From assembly GCA_052389435.1 (NCBI GenBank), contig JBQTIB010000024.1, forward strand, positions 62,001 to 126,000: 64,000 nucleotides of DNA, written 5' to 3'. The notes under the pieces are model-generated. The model was given only the letters and a program-made list of their open reading frames with translations. It was not told the DNA's origin and made no database searches. The position numbers were made by a program, and so were the translations under genes. Within the stretch, counting starts at the first letter, position 1; every line of letters begins with the position of its first letter. The stretch comes from JBQTKD01 sp052389435. Lineage in GTDB: Bacteria; Actinomycetota; Actinomycetes; Sporichthyales; Sporichthyaceae. This document shows, piece by piece, positions 60,201-64,000 of the stretch.

Positions 60201-61588
60201 AGGTGGCGCTTGCGGGACGCACCGCCTCGTGGCTCGACGCGCTCGTCCACGACGGTCACCTCGACGTTGCCCAGCGCACCCAGTTCGCCAACGAGGACGC
60301 GGGTCCAGCGCTCGACCGCCTGATGCGCCGCGTCGAACTGGCCGGCCACGACCCGGAAAGGGTACTCCGCGCGGCCGTGACCGAACGCCCGCTCGACGGC
60401 TCCCGGCAGCTCTCCAACGTCGTCGCCCACCGCATCTGCGCGGCGTTCTCCACCGAGCCCGTGTACGACCACTTCGCCGACCGGGTACCCGTGGTCCAGA
60501 GTCCGCAGTGGCGGAGCTACCTGGAGGAGTTGGCCTCGACCGCGGACGCGAGAGTCCACAGACTCGGCGTGCTGACGTCGCGTCAGGAGCCACAGTGGGC
60601 CGTCGAGAACCTCGGCCCGGTCCCCGCGGAATCGGGCCCTCGGGCCGAATGGATTCGACGAGCCGGCATCGTCGCCGCACACCGCGAGTTCGTCGGCTTC
60701 GACGGTGAGGCCAGTCCGTTGGGCGAGCCTCCCAAGCCCGGCCAGGCCGAGGCCACCGCTTCGTGGTGCGCCGCGTGGCGTGCGCTGGGTGGTGAAGCGC
60801 GCGGCCGCGAGGAAGCCGAGATGAGCACCGGGCAACTGCTCGTCCGCATCCGAGCCTGGGACCGCGAACAGAACTGGGCACCCCGCTACGTCGCCAACGA
60901 GCTGGCGGCGACGAGCCAGGCAGTCGCTGCGGCCGAACGCACGGCAGCACTGCGAGTGGCGGAGTCGTCCGCGGCGCCGACCGCGGCGGAGCGAGTCGAC
61001 CTGACGAGGCAGGCGAACGAGGCGGCGGCCTTGGCGCGAGCGCTGCACAACCAGTGTGTCGACCTCGCCGAGGCCGACGACGTCCGGGCGCGTTGGTACG
61101 CACATACCGCCGCTACCCGCGCGGCGGCGGAACGCGCACAGCTCGAACTCGCCACCCGCGAGCCGGAGCTGCCCGACGAGCCGCGGGTGACGGCCGAGCA
61201 GTGGCTCGACGCCCACCGAGCGGCCAACCGGGCCGAGGATCCGCACCGCCGCATCACACGAGCGAGCGACTTCGCGCATCTCCTGCGGGAGCAGGCGGCC
61301 GAACGGGCCGCCCTCGACGGGGTCCTCCCCACGCCCAACCGAGCCCCCGCCATCCGGAGGCCGCCCGCAGCATCGACGGCCTCCGAGGACGAAGTCCGCG
61401 TGCCGACTACCGAGCAAACCGCCGCGACGCTGATGCGGGCGCGTGCCGCTTTGGACGAGCTGCAGCGACGCGAGGTGGGCGACGCCCGCCGCGCCGCGGA
61501 AGAGAGCCGAGCCATCGAACTGACAAGACGTCAGTTACAAGTCGAGTCGGCGCGCGACCTCGAAGACGAGCGGGCCATCGCCCGCTGA
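57272..61588 (+). CDS. MobF (TrwC/TraI-type) relaxase-helicase
   Basis: This is a 1438-residue conjugative relaxase. The N-terminal TrwC domain begins MLTISSGHSATYL with Tyr24-Tyr25 in RENYYSG as likely nicking residues, WYGTGAEGLGL, and the three-His motif DHDPQLHVHNAILN (near residue 226). The C-terminal RecD-like helicase has Walker A GPAGTGKSF (near 557), VVIDESAM, GDPRQLAAVGAGG, and GYCATAHGAQGRTVD with LYVGLTRGRHANT. A long Ala/Arg-rich alpha-helical tail follows. It nicks oriT and unwinds the transferred strand. ATG at 57272 was chosen because it directly starts the conserved N-terminus. Confidence 0.93.
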   Translation: MLTISSGHSATYLTDAVATGRENYYSGAVAAGEPPGRWYGTGAEGLGLVGTVHAQDMTALFAHFVDPCDPGFRTPTAWPDAATLGHRGRAYIGEEELYRAAYAAEPHATAERRAELRLDAGRRARRNVAFMDATFSVQKSITVLHTAFEAQEVAARRRGDVPEATAWASHREAVESAIWAGSRAALDYLAAHAGYSRVGHHGGAAGRYIDAHDLVIASFFQHDSRDHDPQLHVHNAILNRVQGSDGVWRTLDGRSLYVHRGAAAAVGERTTEEYLARTLGVRFATRPDGKAREILGVPQDVMDLFSSRRRAITAKTQELVTAFETRFDRAPNALELDRLQRQATFATRKAKTHRGESVEARLDRWDRELRAEIDGGLRRVAHDVLSLAGHGPTPEDWSRPAVIATALADVQARKAAWTAPDLTRAISDALPDRLGDLDGTRVATLLDGLTAEALDLATPITASRPGHRSLPDDLKLADGRSAYDAPGRRLFTTPEHVRSERLLRDASIGGAAHTVAPATIRHLLASLRETGLELGVDQTAAVRGVLGSGAALECLVGPAGTGKSFVVGVLAKGWTQDGGRVFGLASSQAATEVLLDEGLQARNIARWLTLQQHLDTTVGGPDEAWRLTPHDLVVIDESAMTNTADLARVHARVAAAQSKLLLVGDPRQLAAVGAGGAMAMLTENAHTYQLTEARRFAQPWEANGSLRLREGDTTALGEYHKHGRLLDCGTLDSAERSAATAWLADTLGGHRSLLVVDTNDQAARLNAALRAELVRLGRVAEPGVPLDREGTVAAVGDLVQARQNAWHLTGHRNNRRGPVNREHLRVLDTYDDGALRVAPVVGRNGEADALGDPMHLPADYVREHLSLGYCATAHGAQGRTVDTAHVVVGPATRSTALYVGLTRGRHANTAHVTTVSVPADAPPGALRESMHRSPLAVLGAVFDDAATHRSALVEQSRSSDEAQSLRAAAELFADAVEVALAGRTASWLDALVHDGHLDVAQRTQFANEDAGPALDRLMRRVELAGHDPERVLRAAVTERPLDGSRQLSNVVAHRICAAFSTEPVYDHFADRVPVVQSPQWRSYLEELASTADARVHRLGVLTSRQEPQWAVENLGPVPAESGPRAEWIRRAGIVAAHREFVGFDGEASPLGEPPKPGQAEATASWCAAWRALGGEARGREEAEMSTGQLLVRIRAWDREQNWAPRYVANELAATSQAVAAAERTAALRVAESSAAPTAAERVDLTRQANEAAALARALHNQCVDLAEADDVRARWYAHTAATRAAAERAQLELATREPELPDEPRVTAEQWLDAHRAANRAEDPHRRITRASDFAHLLREQAAERAALDGVLPTPNRAPAIRRPPAASTASEDEVRVPTTEQTAATLMRARAALDELQRREVGDARRAAEESRAIELTRRQLQVESARDLEDERAIAR

Positions 61589-61637
61589 GGCACCAATCGA
61601 CTGTCGAACGGCAGCCATCACCACGAGAGGAATCAGA

Positions 61638-61945
61638 ATGAACACCACCCGCATCACGATTGCAGGCAACTGCGGAGACGACCCCGAGATTCGTCGGGCC
61701 AACGGCAAGACGGCCGCCCGGATGCGCGTCGCAGTCGCCGACAGCTTTCAGGGCGCCACCGGCGCCTGGGTCGACGGTCCCACCAGTTGGCACACCGTCG
61801 TCGCCTGGGTCCGCTGGCCGAGCACATCGCCGAAACCGTACGCAAGGGCAACCGCGTCCTGCTCTGCGGTCGGATCGCGCAGCGGGAGTGGAGCACCGAA
61901 ACAGGCGAGCGACGCATCGCCTGGGAGATCACCGCCGAGACCTAG
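61638..61945 (+). pseudogene. ssb: Single-stranded DNA-binding protein, frameshifted
   Basis: The frame begins MNTTRITIAGNCGDDPEIRR and follows the OB-fold of SSB to SWHTVVAW. One G appears to be missing near 61806: the continuation LAEHIAETVRKGNRVLLCGRI and REWSTETGERRIAWEIT is in the neighbouring frame and ends TAG at 61943-61945. The reconstructed protein is ~102 residues, lacking the acidic C-terminal tip of normal SSB. If the frameshift is real the gene is dead. It lies immediately after the relaxase, where plasmid SSBs are common. Confidence 0.75.
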
Positions 61946-62021
61946 GCCTCAGCCTGCGGCACGCCAGCGCAGCCATCGCAGGTAGCGGCCGGATCTCCGT
62001 CGCCCAGGCCTGATCTTGCAG

Positions 62022-62057
62022 CGGGTGGGACCGCCTCAAACCGGGGCGTCCCACCCG
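62022..62057 (+). terminator. GC-rich hairpin after ssb
   Basis: The 10-bp stem CGGGTGGGAC/GTCCCACCCG surrounds a 16-base region downstream of the ssb frame. There is no T-run. It may terminate the relaxase-ssb transcript. Confidence 0.4.
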
Positions 62058-62229
62058 AAAGCCCCTAACGGGAGGGATCACGAGATCCGATGAAGTTCCA
62101 CGATATGGCTGCGCCGTCCGAGCGGGCCTTGATAGGACGAACGGGTGAATCCCGCCAGAACCGGTGGCGGGCCACGACGAAGCGCCGCGGGCCGGGGGGC
62201 CTGAGCGCAACGCGAGGGGCCGGGGGGCA

Positions 62230-63747
62230 ATGGAACGCATGATCGTGGCGCTCGTCTGCGCCCAGACGCTGGTGGTCGCGGCAGCGGCCGGTGCGGCCGT
62301 GTCCGCCCCCGCGAGCTCCCTCGCGTGCCTGCCTTCGGGCGTGAAGGTCGACGGGGCGGTGCCCTCGCGTCTGCGCCTGGACGCCGAACAGCAGGCGAAC
62401 GCCAAGCTCGTCGTACAGGCCGTAGTCGCCCGACGTCTGCCTTCTCGTGCTGCGGTCATCGCGGTGGCTACCGCCTTGCAGGAGTCGGGGCTGCGCAACC
62501 TGCCCTACGGAGGCCGGGACTCGCTCGGCCTGTTCCAGCAGCGCCCGTCTCAGGGCTGGGGCGGGCGGTCGAAGGTCATGGATCCGGTGGCGGCGACCAA
62601 CTCGTTTCTCGCCAGACTCGACGACGTCCCGTCGTGGCCTGTGCTGCCGCTGACCGTCGCGGCGCAGAGCGTTCAGCGCAGCGCCTATCCGGAGGCCTAC
62701 GCCCGCTGGGAGCCATTCGCGATCGACGTCGTGGCCGGGCTTCTCGGCAGGCCTTCGCCTCCGCAGCGAGCCGAGAGCGTGGCAACGGACGCGCCGGGCC
62801 TGTTCGTCCTGGCGGACGGCCCGTTGGCGCCATTCGCGACGGGGTGGCCGCGGCGGTTCCACGGCGGCGCCGTCGCTGTAGAAGCCGACCCAAGCCGAAA
62901 TGCCCGGCAGGGCCTCGCGCTGCTCGCTCAGATGGGCGACAACCTCCCAGACACGGTCGTGATCAGCCTTGGCAAGAAGCAAACCAAGCGCGTCGGCGCG
63001 AAGCGCGAGGCGAAGACGAAGACCGTGAGCCGAGTGATGGACGCCGCAGTCGCGGCTCGAGCACTCGCCGCCCTCGGCGAGCGCACCGTGTACTGGGTCG
63101 ACCACGATTCGAAGACGTCAGCCCTGCTCGAAGGTCTGACGGATCGTCACCAGGTGCTCCGGGTCGCCGGTCGAGCCGAGGCGGACAAGACCGCGAGCTC
63201 CAGTGTCCGCGACGATTCCCGCGCATCCGCCATCACGGCCAGCGTGGTGTCGGCGGTCACAGCTGCCGAACGCGAAGCGGAAGCCGACTCGGGTCCGTGC
63301 GCAGACGAGATGGCAGGCCTCGGCAAGGTGCCTGTCGGCGATTGCGCCCTGTCTGCCGCGCGGGCCAATCCTCGAAGCTGCCCGGATGCGGTGCGATGGG
63401 CGCTCGCCCAGAGCGACGGTGCCCCCTCCTGGGAACGCAAGTGCCTGCACTTCGTCGCACGAGCGCACGGATGGTCGGCCTCCGGGGTGCGCTCTGCGGC
63501 GGCCTACTGGTCGACCGCCGCGGACAGGCACATCGGCGACACCAACCCGCCGCCCGGCGCGCTCGTGTTCTGGGACACCGGACACCGCGACGGCCACGTT
63601 GCGCTGTCCGCAGGCAACGGGACCGTCGTGTCCACCGACATCGCGGGTGCCGGGACAGTGGCCGCCGTCGCGCTGACGACGGTGACCGAGCGGTGGAACG
63701 CGACCTACCTCGGCTGGACACCACCCAACTTTCCGCAAGGCGTGTAG
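62230..63747 (+). CDS. Exported two-domain cell-wall hydrolase of the transfer system
   Basis: The protein has 505 residues with an N-terminal signal/anchor (MIVALVCAQTLVVAAAAGAAV). A lysozyme-like lytic domain follows (ALQESGLRNLPYGGRDSLGLFQQRPSQGWG, with Glu in the ALQES helix), then a linker with a basic stretch and a CHAP/NlpC-type amidase-like end (RKCLHFVARAHGW, PPGALVFWDTGHRDGHVALSAGNG) with Cys and His. It would open peptidoglycan for the conjugation channel. ATG at 62230 begins the signal segment. Confidence 0.85.
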   Translation: MERMIVALVCAQTLVVAAAAGAAVSAPASSLACLPSGVKVDGAVPSRLRLDAEQQANAKLVVQAVVARRLPSRAAVIAVATALQESGLRNLPYGGRDSLGLFQQRPSQGWGGRSKVMDPVAATNSFLARLDDVPSWPVLPLTVAAQSVQRSAYPEAYARWEPFAIDVVAGLLGRPSPPQRAESVATDAPGLFVLADGPLAPFATGWPRRFHGGAVAVEADPSRNARQGLALLAQMGDNLPDTVVISLGKKQTKRVGAKREAKTKTVSRVMDAAVAARALAALGERTVYWVDHDSKTSALLEGLTDRHQVLRVAGRAEADKTASSSVRDDSRASAITASVVSAVTAAEREAEADSGPCADEMAGLGKVPVGDCALSAARANPRSCPDAVRWALAQSDGAPSWERKCLHFVARAHGWSASGVRSAAAYWSTAADRHIGDTNPPPGALVFWDTGHRDGHVALSAGNGTVVSTDIAGAGTVAAVALTTVTERWNATYLGWTPPNFPQGV

Positions 63748-63801
63748 CCACCTCGAAATCTTGAACCTGACTGTCCGTCATCAATCGAAAGGACCAACGC
63801 A

Positions 63802-64000
63802 ATGTTCGTGCTCTCCACCGCCTCCGCCGCCGTCGCGGCGCGCGTACCCGCCGCCGACGTCGTCCCGCCGGTCACCCCGAACAGCACCGGACTTCCCGGG
63901 GCCGCGGCGATCCAGACCATCATGGGCTGGTCCATGTCCCTCGCCCTCGCGGCATGTGTCCTCGGCGCCATCGGCGCAGGCGCCGCCATCGGTATCGGGC
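63802..64000 (+). CDS. Pilin-like small membrane protein, partial (runs off the window)
   Basis: The visible 66 residues begin MFVLSTASAAVAARVPAADV, then PPVTPNSTGLPGAAAIQTI and a hydrophobic helix (MSLALAACVLGAIGAGAAIG). The ATG has GAAAGGAC upstream. The Gly/Ala-rich helix after a PNSTGLPG loop recalls TrbC/VirB2 or DUF6112-type proteins of actinobacterial type IV secretion. The C-terminus is outside the window. Confidence 0.6.
   Translation, partial: MFVLSTASAAVAARVPAADVVPPVTPNSTGLPGAAAIQTIMGWSMSLALAACVLGAIGAGAAIGIG

Noticed and set aside
61800..61810. Programmed frameshift in ssb
   Set aside because: There is no convincing slippery heptamer or downstream structure; a one-base deletion or error is simpler.
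1..64000. tRNA, rRNA, CRISPR or attachment sites
   Set aside because: No cloverleaf, repeat-spacer pattern or att-like duplication at a tRNA end was recognised by reading; absence is not proven.

Overview
The window is uniformly very GC-rich (roughly 70 % by eye). It has densely packed genes, many ATGA/GTGA start-stop overlaps, GTG and TTG starts, and families typical of Actinomycetota (DUF1152, DUF2637, DUF4913, MobF relaxase-helicase, CsoR, ArsR/CmtR). It looks like a large mobile element of an actinobacterium, a conjugative plasmid or ICE, carrying a heavy-metal and reactive-sulfur resistance cargo. The species cannot be named from the sequence, and no tRNA, rRNA, CRISPR array or attachment site was seen.

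Layout. (1) 1-9.7 kb: a TlpA-type thioredoxin lipoprotein, a serine-recombinase tail, a Tat-exported phosphatase, a decayed transposition ATPase, then a leftward cluster cmtR-like > Cd/Pb P-type ATPase > lspA > resB > ccsB. (2) 9.7-10.6 kb: first copy of a ~680-bp repeat (structured leader plus the 5' part of a ParB-like gene) fused to the tail of a spermidine-synthase-like gene. (3) 10.8-28.6 kb: the copper island. It holds small His-rich exported proteins, a UreH/TauE-cupredoxin fusion with a CopZ chaperone, two paralogous exported proteins with a shared HEKEMHLIVV motif, two DUF305 lipoproteins, Lgt, an unusual CPD-motif P-type ATPase, a multicopper oxidase, CsoR, CopA and an L,D-transpeptidase. 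Five CsoR-like palindromes lie among these genes. (4) 28.6-32 kb: an IS630 scrap that has beheaded a P-type ATPase, followed by an NmtR-like ArsR and a CDF exporter. (5) 32-39.4 kb: a phosphoesterase lipoprotein, an ACR3/bile-acid-type exporter, a MerR plus MerT-like pair, and a sulfur operon (MBL-rhodanese, MFS, ArsR-rhodanese, TusA-like). (6) 39.6-48.5 kb: CtaG, BlaI/M56, GNAT, an M15 peptidase, a MurJ gene with an internal stop, and a HupE/UreJ-like protein. (7) 48.8-50.6 kb: second repeat copy with the intact ParB-like gene. (8) 50.7-64 kb: the conjugation module. It comprises DUF1152, a GntR regulator, an excisionase-like HTH protein, small proteins, a TraD-type coupling protein, DUF4913, DUF2637, a MobF relaxase, a frameshifted SSB, a cell-wall hydrolase and the start of a pilin-like membrane protein.

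How it fits together. Metal export (four P-type ATPase genes, a CDF, an ACR3 family member), periplasmic or surface oxidation and buffering (MCO, DUF305, cupredoxin, HEKEMHL proteins) and lipoprotein maturation (Lgt, LspA) travel together under CsoR, CmtR, NmtR-like, MerR and BlaI regulators. The cargo is bracketed by the direct repeats. One of these is chimeric, which suggests that recombination in the ParB leader assembled the island. Many scraps of broken genes mark past rearrangements.

The best candidates for undescribed biology are the ParB-leader structure with compensatory differences between its two copies, the GntR operator system with a perfect 17-bp inverted repeat ahead of the transfer operon, the HEKEMHL exported protein pair, and the sulfur operon.
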